Under the pieces are notes generated by a model. It saw nothing but the letters and a program-made list of their open reading frames with translations, did not search any database and was not told the origin of the DNA. Below are positions 25,200-34,773 of a stretch of 64,000 nt of DNA, one piece after another. Source of the DNA: Kitasatospora sp. NA04385 (GTDB taxonomy: Bacteria > Actinomycetota > Actinomycetes > Streptomycetales > Streptomycetaceae); assembly GCF_013364235.1 (NCBI RefSeq), contig NZ_CP054919.1, positions 5,114,266-5,178,265 of the forward strand, given 5' to 3'. The translations under genes and the position numbers were made by a program. The stretch's first letter is position 1. Every line of letters begins with the position of its first letter.

Positions 25200-26591
25200 A
25201 TGAGCCGATCCGCCCACCCGGCAGGACCCCGCCACGGCGACGTGCTGCCCGAGGGCCACTACCAGGCCCCGCCCGCCGACCTCAACGCGCTCGACCCCAA
25301 GGTCTGGTCGCGCACCGTCGCCCGCGACCCGGCGGGCGTGCTCACCGTCGGCGGCGTCGACGTCCGCACCCTGGCCGGTGAGTTCGGCACCCCCGCGTAC
25401 GTGCTGGACGAGGCCGACTTCCGGGCCCGGGCCCGGGCCTGGCGGGAGGCGTTCGGCGCGGACGCCGACGTCTACTACGCGGGCAAGGCGTTCCTGTCCA
25501 AGGCCGTGGTGCGCTGGCTGCACGAGGAGGGCCTCAACGTCGACGTCTGCTCGGCGGGCGAGCTCCAGGTGGCGCTGGCGGCCGGCATGCCGGGCGAGCG
25601 GATCGCGATGCACGGCAACAACAAGTCGGTGCGGGAGCTGGAGCAGGCCGTGAAGGCCGGGGTGGGCCACGTGGTGGTCGACTCCTTCGAGGAGATCGAC
25701 CGGCTGGCGGAGACCGCCGGGGCGCAGGGCGTCCGGCAGCCGGTGCTGATCCGGGTCACCGTCGGCGTCGAGGCGCACACCCACGAGTTCATCGCCACCG
25801 CGCACGAGGACCAGAAGTTCGGCCTGTCGCTCTCCGGCGGCCTGGCCGCCGAGGCGGTCCGCCGGGTGCTGGCCCGGCCGTCCCTGGAGCTGCGCGGCAT
25901 CCACTCGCACATCGGCTCGCAGATCTTCGACTTCGCCGGCTTCGAGGTGGCCGCCCGCCGGGTGGTCGGCCTGCTCGCCGAGGTCCGCGACGAGCACGGC
26001 GTCCAGCTGCCGGAGGTCGACCTGGGCGGCGGGCTCGGCATCGCCTACACCCCCGAGGACGACCCGCGCGAGCCCGCCGAGATCGCCGCCGCGCTCGGCG
26101 CGATCGTCCGGCGCGAGTGCGCCGCCGCCGGGCTGGCCGTCCCCCGGATCAGCGTCGAGCCCGGCCGGGCCATCGTCGGCCCCACCGCCTTCACGCTGTA
26201 CGAGGTCGGCACCGTCAAGCCGCTGGAGGGCCTGCGCACCTACGTCAGCGTGGACGGCGGCATGTCCGACAACATCCGCACCGCGCTGTACGACGCCGAG
26301 TACTCGGTGGCGCTGGCCTCCCGGACCAGCACCGCCGGGCCGATGCTGGTCCGGGTGGTCGGCAAGCACTGCGAGTCCGGCGACATCGTGGTCAAGGACG
26401 CCTTCCTGCCCGCCGACCTGGCCCCCGGCGACCTGATCGCGGTGCCCGCGACCGGCGCCTACTGCCGCTCGATGGCGAGCAACTACAACCACGCGCTCAA
26501 GCCCCCCGTGCTGGCCGTCGCCGACGGAGCGGCCCGGGTGATCGTCCGCCGCGAGACGGAGGAGGATCTCCTGCGTCTCGATATCGGCTGA
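25200..26591 (+). CDS. lysA: Diaminopimelate decarboxylase
   Basis: 463 residues, PLP enzyme of fold type III that decarboxylates meso-diaminopimelate to lysine, the last step of lysine synthesis. The PLP lysine is Lys96 in VYYAGKAF; HSHIGSQIFDF and the LGGGLGIAYTPEDDP phosphate-binding region follow. The C-terminal barrel has CESGDIVVKDAFLP and TGAYCRSMASNYN. It precedes the threonine genes, placing two branches of the aspartate pathway side by side. Its stop codon overlaps an AT-rich palindrome. Confidence 0.95.
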   Translation: MSRSAHPAGPRHGDVLPEGHYQAPPADLNALDPKVWSRTVARDPAGVLTVGGVDVRTLAGEFGTPAYVLDEADFRARARAWREAFGADADVYYAGKAFLSKAVVRWLHEEGLNVDVCSAGELQVALAAGMPGERIAMHGNNKSVRELEQAVKAGVGHVVVDSFEEIDRLAETAGAQGVRQPVLIRVTVGVEAHTHEFIATAHEDQKFGLSLSGGLAAEAVRRVLARPSLELRGIHSHIGSQIFDFAGFEVAARRVVGLLAEVRDEHGVQLPEVDLGGGLGIAYTPEDDPREPAEIAAALGAIVRRECAAAGLAVPRISVEPGRAIVGPTAFTLYEVGTVKPLEGLRTYVSVDGGMSDNIRTALYDAEYSVALASRTSTAGPMLVRVVGKHCESGDIVVKDAFLPADLAPGDLIAVPATGAYCRSMASNYNHALKPPVLAVADGAARVIVRRETEEDLLRLDIG

Positions 26592-26604
26592 CGAAATTTT
26601 CGTC
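26590..26604. promoter_or_regulatory. AT-rich palindrome at the lysA/hom junction
   Basis: Perfect 7-1-7 palindrome GACGAAA-T-TTTCGTC overlapping the lysA stop codon, in an otherwise GC-rich stretch 120 bases before hom. It could be a repressor operator for hom or a weak terminator. Confidence 0.4.
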
Positions 26605-26723
26605 TCAGAACGTGGACCAGCCGTAGATCCGTGCGGAAAGTCCCGGAGACTGGTGGGGACAGACAAGCCCCCGGGGGCGACGGAGCACCCCGGCGGGGAC
26701 CGAAGAATGCAGAGCGGAGTCGG

Positions 26724-28016
26724 ATGATGCGTACGCGCCCGCTGAAGGTGGCGTTGCTGGGCTGTGGTGTGGTGGGCTCCGAGGTGGCGCGCATCATGAC
26801 GACGACGGCCGACGACCTCGCCGCGCGCATCGGCGCCCCGGTCGAGCTCGCGGGCATCGCGGTCCGGCGGGCCGGGCGCCCCCGCCCCGGCGTCCCCGAG
26901 CACCTGCTCACCACCGACGCCGAGGCCCTGGTCGGCCGCGGCGACATCGACGTGGTGGTCGAGGTGGTGGGCGGCATCGAGCCGTCCAAATCGCTGATCC
27001 TGAAAGCCTTCGAGGGCGGCGCCTCGGTGGTCTCCGCGAACAAGGCGCTGCTCGCCAAGGACGGCGCCGAACTGCACGAGGCGGCCGCCGCCGCCGGTGT
27101 CGACCTCTACTACGAGGCCGCCGTCGCCGGGGCGATCCCGCTGCTGCGCCCGCTGCGCGAGTCGCTGGCCGGTGACAAGGTGAACCGGGTGCTGGGCATC
27201 GTCAACGGCACCACCAACTTCATCCTCGACAAGATGGACTCCACCGGCGCCGGGTACTCCGAGGCGCTGGAGGAGGCCACCGCGCTGGGCTATGCCGAGG
27301 CCGACCCGACCGCCGACGTGGAGGGCTTCGACGCCGCCGCCAAGGCCGCCATCCTGGCCGGGATCGCCTTCCACACCAAGGTCACCGCCGCGGACGTCTA
27401 CCGCGAGGGCATCACCGAGGTCACCGCCGCCGACATCGCCTCCGCCAAGCAGATGGGCTGCGTGGTCAAGCTGCTGGCGATCTGCGAGCGCGCCGCCGAC
27501 GGCGCCTCGGTCACCGCCCGGGTCCACCCGGCGATGATCCCGCTCAGCCACCCGCTGGCCTCCGTCCGCGAGGCCTACAACGCGGTCTTCGTGGAGGCCG
27601 AGGCGGCCGGCCGGCTGATGTTCTACGGCCCCGGCGCGGGCGGCTCGCCGACCGCCTCCGCGGTCCTCGGCGACCTGGTCGCGGTCTGCCGCAACAAGCT
27701 GAACGGCTCCACCGGCCCGGGCGACTCGGTCTACGCCGCGCTGCCCGCCAAGCCGATGGACGAGGTGGTCACCCGCTACCACGTCAGCCTGGACGTGGAC
27801 GACCGCGCGGGCGTGCTCGCCCAGGTCGCCTCGGTCTTCGCCGAGCACGGCGTCTCCATCGACACCGTGCGCCAGCAGGGCCGCGAGGGCGACGCCGCGC
27901 TCGTCGTGGTCACCCACCGCGCCACCGACGCCGCCCTGTCGGCGACGGTCGACAAGCTCCGCGCACTGGACAGCGTGCGCGACGTGGCCAGCATCATGCG
28001 GGTCGAAGGGGAATAA
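26724..28016 (+). CDS. hom: Homoserine dehydrogenase
   Basis: 430 residues, reducing aspartate semialdehyde to homoserine with NAD(P)H. The start is the first of two ATG codons at 26724, giving MMRTRPLKVALLGCGVVGSE with the Rossmann GxGxxG. Catalytic core: SANKALLAKDGAELHEAAA, VNGTTNFILDKM and ALGYAEADPTADVEGFDAAA. The C-terminal ACT domain (YHVSLDVDDRAGVLAQVASV) normally binds threonine for feedback inhibition. It is followed after 11 bases by thrC, so both are cotranscribed. Confidence 0.95.
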   Translation: MMRTRPLKVALLGCGVVGSEVARIMTTTADDLAARIGAPVELAGIAVRRAGRPRPGVPEHLLTTDAEALVGRGDIDVVVEVVGGIEPSKSLILKAFEGGASVVSANKALLAKDGAELHEAAAAAGVDLYYEAAVAGAIPLLRPLRESLAGDKVNRVLGIVNGTTNFILDKMDSTGAGYSEALEEATALGYAEADPTADVEGFDAAAKAAILAGIAFHTKVTAADVYREGITEVTAADIASAKQMGCVVKLLAICERAADGASVTARVHPAMIPLSHPLASVREAYNAVFVEAEAAGRLMFYGPGAGGSPTASAVLGDLVAVCRNKLNGSTGPGDSVYAALPAKPMDEVVTRYHVSLDVDDRAGVLAQVASVFAEHGVSIDTVRQQGREGDAALVVVTHRATDAALSATVDKLRALDSVRDVASIMRVEGE

Positions 28017-28027
28017 GGAAAACCGGT

Positions 28028-29125
28028 ATGAACGCCATTGCCGAAAGCACCGCCCGAGGCAGCCACACCCACCAGTGGCGCGGCCTCATCGAGGAGTACC
28101 GCGACCGCCTCCCGGTCTCCGACTCCACCCCCGTGGTGACCCTGCTGGAGGGCGGGACGCCGCTCGTCCCCGCCCAGGTGCTCTCCGAGCGCACCGGCTG
28201 CGACGTCTACCTCAAGGTCGAGGGCGCCAACCCGACCGGCTCCTTCAAGGACCGCGGGATGACCATGGCCATCTCCAAGGCCAAGGAGGAGGGCGCCCAG
28301 GCCGTCATCTGCGCGTCCACCGGCAACACCTCGGCCTCCGCCGCCGCCTACGCGGTGCGGGCCGGCATGGTCTCCGCCGTGCTCGTCCCGCAGGGCAAGA
28401 TCGCGCTCGGCAAGATGGGCCAGGCGCTGGTGCACGGCGCCAAGATCCTCCAGGTCGACGGCAACTTCGACGACTGCCTGACGCTGGCCCGCGAGCTCTC
28501 TGAGAAGTACCCGGTGGCCCTGGTCAACTCGGTCAACCCGGTGCGCATCGAGGGCCAGAAGACCGCCGCCTTCGAGATCGTCGACATGCTCGGCGACGCC
28601 CCGGACGTCCACGTCCTCCCGGTCGGCAACGCGGGCAACATCACCGCCTACTGGAAGGGCTACCGCGAGTACGCGGCGGACGGCCTGGCCACCGGCACCC
28701 CCCGGATGTGGGGCTTCCAGGCCTCCGGCTCGGCCCCCATCGTGGACGGCGCCCCGGTGCTCAAGCCGCAGACCATCGCCACCGCGATCCGGATCGGCAA
28801 CCCGGCCTCCTGGGACTACGCGCTCGCCGCCCGGGACGAGTCCGGCGGCCTCATCGACAAGGTGACGGACCGCCAGATCCTGTCCGCCTACCGCCTGTTG
28901 GCCTCGCAGGAGGGCGTCTTCGTCGAGCCCGCCTCCGCCGCCTCGGTGGCCGGCCTGCTGGCCAAGGCCGAGGCCGGACTGGTCGACCCCGGCCAGCGGA
29001 TCGTCTGCACCGTCACCGGCAACGGCCTCAAGGACCCGGACTGGGCGGTGGCCGGCGCCCCGCAGCCGCAGGTCGTCCCGATCGACCCGGAGACGGCCGC
29101 CCGCCGCCTCGGCCTGCTCGACTGA
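28028..29125 (+). CDS. thrC: Threonine synthase
   Basis: 365 residues, PLP-dependent conversion of phosphohomoserine to threonine. The PLP lysine is Lys74 in NPTGSFKDRGMTMA; the phosphate-binding loop is ASTGNTSASAAAYA and VGNAGNITAYWKGY lies in the middle. The length and lack of an N-terminal extension fit the shorter actinobacterial type. It starts 11 bases after hom with GAAAAC-rich spacing and ends before a strong terminator, so the last gene of the pathway, thrB, probably has its own promoter. Confidence 0.95.
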   Translation: MNAIAESTARGSHTHQWRGLIEEYRDRLPVSDSTPVVTLLEGGTPLVPAQVLSERTGCDVYLKVEGANPTGSFKDRGMTMAISKAKEEGAQAVICASTGNTSASAAAYAVRAGMVSAVLVPQGKIALGKMGQALVHGAKILQVDGNFDDCLTLARELSEKYPVALVNSVNPVRIEGQKTAAFEIVDMLGDAPDVHVLPVGNAGNITAYWKGYREYAADGLATGTPRMWGFQASGSAPIVDGAPVLKPQTIATAIRIGNPASWDYALAARDESGGLIDKVTDRQILSAYRLLASQEGVFVEPASAASVAGLLAKAEAGLVDPGQRIVCTVTGNGLKDPDWAVAGAPQPQVVPIDPETAARRLGLLD

Positions 29126-29149
29126 CGGCGCCGGACCAGGCGTCGCCCC

Positions 29150-29185
29150 GGCGAGCGGCCGGCCCCTCCGGGCCGGCCGCTCGCC
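29150..29185 (+). terminator. Strong intrinsic-type terminator after thrC
   Basis: Perfect 16-base stem GGCGAGCGGCCGGCCC / GGGCCGGCCGCTCGCC with a CTCC loop, followed by GCCGTTTTCC, a short T-run unusual for this genome. Confidence 0.75.
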
Positions 29186-29407
29186 GCCGTTTTCCGGTCA
29201 TCCCACCGGCGCTTTTGCGCTGCTTGCGGCAACACGGAAGATCGAAGCCGAGCGGGGTGTACCGCTGTGGAACCTCTCTTCGATACGCTTGACCCCGGCG
29301 GGCCGCGCCGTGCTGCGCGCCCCCTTCGAAACCCCGCCGCCCGTACCACCGCAGGCCCCGTCGCCCGGGCCTGGCTCCCCCCACCTTTTCAGGAGTGTGT
29401 CCACCGC

Positions 29408-30325
29408 ATGGCCGGTCCCGCGTTCCGCGCCGCCGCCGTCCGGGTCCGCGTCCCCGCGACCAGCGCCAACCTCGGCCCCGGCTTCGACGCCTTCGGCCTC
29501 GCCCTGGGGCTCTACGACGACGTGGTGGTCCGGGTCGCCGACTCCGGTCTGACCGTGGACATCGCCGGCGAGGGCTCCGAGAACCTCGCCCGCGACGAGC
29601 GCCACCTGGTGGTCCGCTCGATGCGCGCCGCCTTCGACCGGCTCGGCGGCCAGCCCCGCGGCCTCGAAGTGGTCTGCGCCAACCGGATACCGCACGGCCG
29701 CGGCCTGGGCTCCTCGTCCGCCGCGATCTGCGCCGGCATCGTCGCCGCCCGCGCCGTCACCATCGGCGGCGCCTCCGCCCTCGACGACGACGCGCTGCTG
29801 GCCCTCGCCTCCGAACTGGAGGGCCACCCCGACAACGTCGCGGCCTGTCTGCGCGGCAACTTCACCGTCGCCTGGACCGAGGACGGCGGCGCCCGCACCA
29901 TCACGCTGGACCCCTCCGACCGGGTCGTGCCGGTCGTGTTCATCCCCTCCACCGAGGTGCTCACCGAGACCGCCCGCGGCCTGCTCCCCAAGACCGTGCC
30001 GCTCTCCGACGCCGCGCTCAACGCGGGCCGCGCCGCCCTGCTGGTCGAGGCGCTCACCCGCCGCCCGGAGCTGCTGCTCACCGCCACCGAGGACCGCCTC
30101 CACCAGGACTACCGGGCCTCCGCGATGCCCGACAGCGCCGCCCTGGTCGCCGCCCTGCGGGCCGAGGGCGTCCCCGCCGTCATCTCGGGTGCCGGACCGA
30201 CCGTGCTCGCGCTCACCGACGAGGCCCACGTCGGCAAGGTCGTCAACTTCGCCGGGGCGCAGTTCGCGGCGCACCGGCTGGAGCTGGACCGCACCGGCAC
30301 CACCGTCCTCCCGCTCGACATGTGA
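29408..30325 (+). CDS. thrB: Homoserine kinase
   Basis: 305 residues, GHMP kinase that phosphorylates homoserine for threonine synthase. The ATG at 29408 gives MAGPAFRAAAVRVRVPATSA, leading into the substrate loop PATSANLGPGFDAFGLALG. The GHMP ATP-binding motif is IPHGRGLGSSSAAICAGI; the C-terminal motif 3 is VPAVISGAGPTVLAL. The region between thrC and this gene (29186-29407) must supply its promoter, since a terminator precedes it; TTCGATACGC near 29278 is a possible -10 region. Confidence 0.94.
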   Translation: MAGPAFRAAAVRVRVPATSANLGPGFDAFGLALGLYDDVVVRVADSGLTVDIAGEGSENLARDERHLVVRSMRAAFDRLGGQPRGLEVVCANRIPHGRGLGSSSAAICAGIVAARAVTIGGASALDDDALLALASELEGHPDNVAACLRGNFTVAWTEDGGARTITLDPSDRVVPVVFIPSTEVLTETARGLLPKTVPLSDAALNAGRAALLVEALTRRPELLLTATEDRLHQDYRASAMPDSAALVAALRAEGVPAVISGAGPTVLALTDEAHVGKVVNFAGAQFAAHRLELDRTGTTVLPLDM

Positions 30326-30837
30326 GACGGACACGATTGACAAGCAAAGGGCTGGGGAATGTGTCAGGGGGTAGGTAGTGTTAACCTCATTGCTGCACCA
30401 GGTGCCCTCCGGGCGCCGGTGCGACGCATCCCGATCCCGTTCCCCCGTCCGCACGGGGGCCGGAAGCTCGGGAGCACGATTCTCCGGGAGCTCGCCACAC
30501 CGCGTACGCAGCCTGCCTGCGCGAATGGGGCCCATCCCGAAGCCGTGACGGCACCGGACTCCCACCCCAAGCCTCAGCCCTGAGGCCCGGCCGGGCGGGG
30601 CCCGCAGTGCCGCCGCGCGACGGGGGCCCGGGCATCGACAGGCGCACGCGAGGTCGGCACCAGAACCGGCCGTCCGCACCGCTTCGCACCACAGTGCACC
30701 GCACTCCGCAGCTCCCCGGGAGGAACAGCCTTCCGCGGGAATCCAGCCCCTGACCAGCGCGAAGAGCCGCTGGACAGGACAGCACAACCGGTCGCCGTGC
30801 CAGACAGGCCGACGTCCGCTCCAGGGAAGGACCCTTA
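30326..30837 (+). promoter_or_regulatory. Long untranslated leader of rho with promoter-like boxes
   Basis: No gene is apparent in these 512 bases. A perfect TTGACA lies at 30337-30342, and TAGGTAGTGTTAAC at 30372-30385 resembles a -10 region, though their spacing as a pair is not ideal. Downstream there are hairpins (arms GCACC and GGTGC around 30393-30422; CCCCCGTCC/CACGGGGG) and long C-rich stretches. A long C-rich leader would allow Rho to regulate its own synthesis; this is inference. Confidence 0.45.
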
Positions 30838-32941
30838 GTGAGCGACACCACCGATCTGATGGGCGCGCGCCCGGACGCCGAGGCGTCGGACGCAGCCGCC
30901 CCGGCGGCTCCGGCGCGACGCCGTCGTACCGCCGCCGCCGGCCTGGACGGCCTGGTGCTGGCCGAGCTCCAGAAGCTCGCCTCGTCCCTCGGGATCAGCG
31001 GCACCGGGCGGCTGCGCAAGAGCCAGCTCATCGAGGCCATCAAGGAGAAGAGCGGCGGCGACCCGCTGCTCGCGGGTGCCTCCGGCTCCGCGGCTCCGGC
31101 CGCGAAGAAGGCCGCCAAGGCCGCCGCGCCCGCCACCGGGACCGCGGCCGCCCCGGCCGAGGAGCAGGGCGAGCCGGCGGCCCCCCGCGGGCGGCCCGCC
31201 GCACCCGCGCCACCGCCGCCGCCACCACCGAGGCGCAGCCGCAGGCGCAGATCGAGATCCCGGTGCAGGCCGCCGCCGAGACCGCAGCCGCCGCCGCCGG
31301 GCCGAGCGCCCGCGCCGCCGGGCCACCGCCGCGGCCGGCGCCCCGACCGCCGAGGCCGCCGCCGCGACCGCCACCGAGCAGGCCCCGCCGAGGCCAAGGC
31401 CGAGGCGCAGCGCCCGGCCGCCGCCGGGCGAGGCCCGCGCCGAGCGCCGCGAGCGCCGGGACCGCCGGGACCGCACCGAGGCCCCCGCGGCCGAGGGCGA
31501 CGGCGAGGTGCGCGAGTCCCGCCGGGACCGCCGCAACCGCCGCGAGCGCGACCGCACCGACCGCCAGCAGGGCGGCGGCCAGCAGCAGGACGGCGGCCAG
31601 GGCCGCCAGCAGCAGCACCAGCAGCAGCAGGGCGGCGCCCAGCAGCAGCAGGGCGGCGGCAACGCCCACCAGCAGCAGGGCGGTTACGACGACGACGAGT
31701 TCGGCGACGGCCGCCGCGGCCGTCGGGGCCGCTACCGCGACCGCCGCGGCCGCCGCCGCGAGGGCTTCGAGGGCACCGGCGGCCCCGAGGTCCCGCTGAG
31801 CGACGACGACGTCCTGATCCCGGTCGCGGGCATCCTGGACATCCTCGACAACTACGCCTTCGTCCGGACCTCGGGCTACCTGCCCGGCCAGAACGACGTC
31901 TACGTCTCGCTGGCCCAGGTCCGCAAGCACGGCCTGCGCAAGGGCGACGCCATCACCGGCGCCGTCCGCCAGCCCAAGGACGGCGAGCGCCGCGAGAAGT
32001 TCAACGCCATGGTGCGGCTGGACTCCGTCAACGGCATGGACCCGGACAGCGGCCGCGGCCGCCCCGAGTTCGGCAAGCTGACCCCGCTGTACCCGCAGGA
32101 GCGCCTGCGCCTGGAGACCGACCCGGGCGTGCTGACCACCCGGATCATCGACCTGGTGTCGCCGATCGGCAAGGGCCAGCGCGGTCTGATCGTGGCCCCG
32201 CCGAAGACCGGCAAGACCATGATCATGCAGGCGATCGCCAACGCGATCACCCACAACAACCCCGAGTGCCACCTGATGGTCGTCCTGGTGGACGAGCGTC
32301 CGGAAGAGGTCACCGACATGCAGCGGTCGGTGAAGGGCGAGGTCATCTCCTCGACCTTCGACCGCCCGGCCGAGGACCACACCACCGTCGCCGAGCTCGC
32401 CATCGAGCGCGCCAAGCGCCTGGTGGAGCTGGGCCACGACGTGGTGATCCTGCTGGACTCCATCACCCGTCTGGGCCGCGCCTACAACCTGGCCGCGCCC
32501 GCCTCCGGCCGCATCCTGTCCGGTGGTGTCGACTCGACCGCGCTGTACCCGCCGAAGAAGTTCTTCGGCGCCGCGCGCAACATCGAGAACGGCGGCTCGC
32601 TGACCATCCTCGCCACCGCGCTGGTCGACACCGGCTCCCGGATGGACGAGGTGATCTTCGAGGAGTTCAAGGGCACCGGCAACATGGAGCTCAAGCTCGA
32701 CCGGAAGCTCTCGGACAAGCGCATCTTCCCCTCCGTCGACGTGGACGCCTCCGGCACCCGCAAGGAGGAGATCCTGCTGGGCCACGAGGAGCTGGCCATC
32801 ACCTGGAAGCTCCGCCGGGTCCTGCACGCGCTGGACTCGCAGCAGGCGATCGAGCTGCTGCTGGACAAGATGAAGCAGACCAAGTCGAACGCCGAGTTCC
32901 TGATGCAGATCGCCAAGAACACCCCGGGTTCGGGCGACTGA
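30838..32941 (+). CDS. rho: Transcription termination factor Rho (N-terminal frame disrupted)
   Basis: RNA-dependent hexameric ATPase that ends transcription. Starting at the GTG 30838, frame 1 encodes MSDTTDLMGARPDAEASDAA and the Rho N-terminal helix domain (VLAELQKLASSLGISGTGRL). From about 31500 to 32941 a different frame encodes the conserved core: DDDVLIPVAGILDILDNYAF, Walker A APPKTGKT, VVLVDERPEEVTDMQRSV, the Q and R loops (RILSGGVDSTALYPPKKFFG). Between about 31190 and 31430 Rho-like sequence (TTEAQPQAQIEIPVQ, TAEAAAATATEQA, EAKAEAQRPAAAG, EARAERRERRDRR) hops through all three frames, implying about four single-base indels in a GC-rich tract. No stop codon interrupts; the frame of the core is open from about 31076. 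The insertion domain is Arg/Gln/Gly-rich, as in other streptomycetes. Confidence 0.85.
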
Positions 32942-32960
32942 CCCCGGTAGCACCCCGTTC

Positions 32961-32996
32961 GGGACCCCGCACCGCCGCGAGGCGGTGCGGGGTCCC
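32961..32996 (+). terminator. Strong hairpin terminator of rho
   Basis: Perfect 16-base stem GGGACCCCGCACCGCC / GGCGGTGCGGGGTCCC with a GCGA tetraloop, 20 bases after the rho stop codon. Confidence 0.8.
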
Positions 32997-33086
32997 GGCC
33001 GTTTCCGGGCCCGGACGCGAAACCGGTCACCGCGGCGGGGTGTCACTTATGCTCGAAAGGTCGCACTCAGGGCGAAAAGAGGCGGT

Positions 33087-34304
33087 ATGGCCGAGAACAC
33101 CAAGCACCGCCCCGCGCGCCGCCGCGGGCTGCGGATCGCGCTGTTCGCGCTGGCCGGCCTCGTCCTGGTCGGCGCCGGGGCCGGCGGCTTCGCCTACTGG
33201 AAGCTGAACGGGAACATCCACGGCGTCGACATCTCCGGCCAGCTGGGCACCGCCCGGCCGCCCGCCTCCACCGGCGGGGCGTTCAACCTGCTGGTGCTCG
33301 GCTCCGACTCCCGCAGCGGCTCCAACGGGAACCTGGCCGGCGGCGACACCGGCGACAGCGCCCGCTCGGACACCGCGATGGTGGTGCACGTCAACCAGGC
33401 GCACACCGCCGCCTCGGTGGTCTCGATACCCCGGGACACCCTCGTCCCCCGTCCGGCCTGCACCGGCACCGACGGCAAGCCGGTCGCCGCGGTCCGCAGC
33501 GCCATGTTCAACTCCGCGTACGAGGTCGGCGGCCCGGCCTGCGCGGTGAAGACCGCCGAACAGCTCACCGGGATGCGGATGGACCACTTCGTCGAGGTGG
33601 ACTTCGCCGGGTTCGCCGCGATGATCGACGCGATCGGCGGGGTGGACGTCACCACCACGGTGCCGATCGACGACAAGGACAGCGGGCTGCACCTGGACGC
33701 CGGCAGCCACCACCTGGGCGGCCAGCAGGCCCTGGCCTTCGTCCGGACCAGGCACGGCATCGGCGACGGCAGCGACCTGGGCCGGATCGAGCTCCAGAAG
33801 GAGATGGTCAAGGCGATGCTCGGGCGGATCGGCTCGCTCGGCCTGGCCTCCAACCCGGTGGCGATGTGGCGGCTCGGCGACCGGCTGACCAGCTCGCTGA
33901 CCACCGACTCCGACCTGGCCTCGGTGAGCGCCCTGGTGGGCCTGGCTCAGACGCTCAAGAAGATCGGCCCCGACCAGCTCACCATGGTCACCCTCCCGGT
34001 GGCGTACGCGGTCAGCGACCCCAACCGGGTGGTTCCGAGGACCCCGGACGCCCAGCAGCTGTGGACGGCGCTGCGTGCCGACGGCGCGGTGCCGGAGTCG
34101 GTGCTCCGGGAGCAGCCGACCAACCCGGTGCAGACCTCCCCGTCCGACGCCCCGACCGGCGACTGGTCCGGCATCCCGACCGACGCTCCGACCGGCACCC
34201 CGACCGCCCCGAGCCGCACCCCGTCCGCCCCGGCGAGCGCCACCGCGCGGGCGACCACGGTGGGCGGGGGCGCGGACGGGGCAGTGGACGGGGGAACGGA
34301 ATAG
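33087..34304 (+). CDS. LytR-CpsA-Psr (LCP) family cell-wall glycopolymer ligase
   Basis: 405 residues from the ATG at 33087. A basic cytoplasmic tail and one membrane helix (IALFALAGLVLVGAGAGGFA) precede the extracellular LCP domain: FNLLVLGSDSRSG, RSDTAMVVHVN, ASVVSIPRDTLV, VEVDFAGFAAMIDAIGGVDV and FVRTRHGIGDGSDLGRIELQ, which carry the Asp and Arg residues that bind polyprenyl pyrophosphate. A Pro/Thr/Ser-rich C-terminal tail follows. These enzymes attach lipid-linked polymers to peptidoglycan. The WecA-like transferase at 39883 could make the lipid-linked linkage sugar. Confidence 0.92.
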   Translation: MAENTKHRPARRRGLRIALFALAGLVLVGAGAGGFAYWKLNGNIHGVDISGQLGTARPPASTGGAFNLLVLGSDSRSGSNGNLAGGDTGDSARSDTAMVVHVNQAHTAASVVSIPRDTLVPRPACTGTDGKPVAAVRSAMFNSAYEVGGPACAVKTAEQLTGMRMDHFVEVDFAGFAAMIDAIGGVDVTTTVPIDDKDSGLHLDAGSHHLGGQQALAFVRTRHGIGDGSDLGRIELQKEMVKAMLGRIGSLGLASNPVAMWRLGDRLTSSLTTDSDLASVSALVGLAQTLKKIGPDQLTMVTLPVAYAVSDPNRVVPRTPDAQQLWTALRADGAVPESVLREQPTNPVQTSPSDAPTGDWSGIPTDAPTGTPTAPSRTPSAPASATARATTVGGGADGAVDGGTE

Positions 34305-34428
34305 CGGGATCCGGCTCCCGGTTTGGGAAGAAGCGGGCAGTGCTGGCACACTGGTCCGTCGGTCCCGGTTCACGAGCGGCTGCCCAGTCCGCCGACCCGG
34401 TGCCCTCCCGATCAGCTAGGAGAATCCC

Positions 34429-34653
34429 TTGAAGTCCAACGTTCACCCGGAGTACGTGCTCACCAAGGTGACCTGCACCTGTGGCAACGAGTTCACCACC
34501 CGCTCCACCGAGACCAGCGGCGAGATCCGCGCCGAGGTCTGCTCGAACTGCCACCCGTTCTACACCGGCAAGCAGAAGATCCTCGACACCGGTGGCCGCG
34601 TGGCCCGCTTCGAGGCCCGCTTCGGCAAGAAGCTCTCCGGCGGCAAGGCCTAG
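34429..34653 (+). CDS. rpmE: 50S ribosomal protein L31 (zinc-binding form)
   Basis: 74 residues starting at a TTG codon, chosen from the CTAGGAG site seven bases upstream and the family N-terminus MKSNVHPEYVLTKVTC. Four cysteines (CTC near residue 16 and CSNC near residue 37) mark the zinc-containing C+ form, as opposed to the zinc-free paralogue made under zinc starvation. FYTGKQKILDTGGRVARFEA is the conserved core. It sits directly upstream of prfA as in other streptomycetes. Confidence 0.95.
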   Translation: MKSNVHPEYVLTKVTCTCGNEFTTRSTETSGEIRAEVCSNCHPFYTGKQKILDTGGRVARFEARFGKKLSGGKA

Positions 34654-34660
34654 CGCTTCC

Positions 34661-34717
34661 ACGGCGCCGGTCTCGGACGTCCCGTGCTCGTCACGGCGGC
34701 GTCCGGGCCGGCGCCGT
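34661..34717 (+). terminator. Branched hairpin between rpmE and prfA
   Basis: Outer arms ACGGCGCCGG / CCGGCGCCGT and inner arms GGACG / CGTCC form an extended stem. It may partly terminate rpmE transcripts before prfA. Confidence 0.5.
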
Positions 34718-34773
34718 TCGCGTCTTCCCCCTCCAGCACCCCCGCGGCACACTCACGGAAGTAGGACGGACCG

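Noticed and set aside
26605..26723. Riboswitch or threonine attenuator before hom
   Set aside because: No leader peptide rich in Thr/Ile codons and no recognisable aptamer or alternative hairpins were found.
30838..33207. 789-codon frame starting at the rho start codon and running past the rho stop
   Set aside because: Only its first part (to about 31190) is Rho; the rest is out of frame with the conserved core and is Pro/Arg-rich nonsense.
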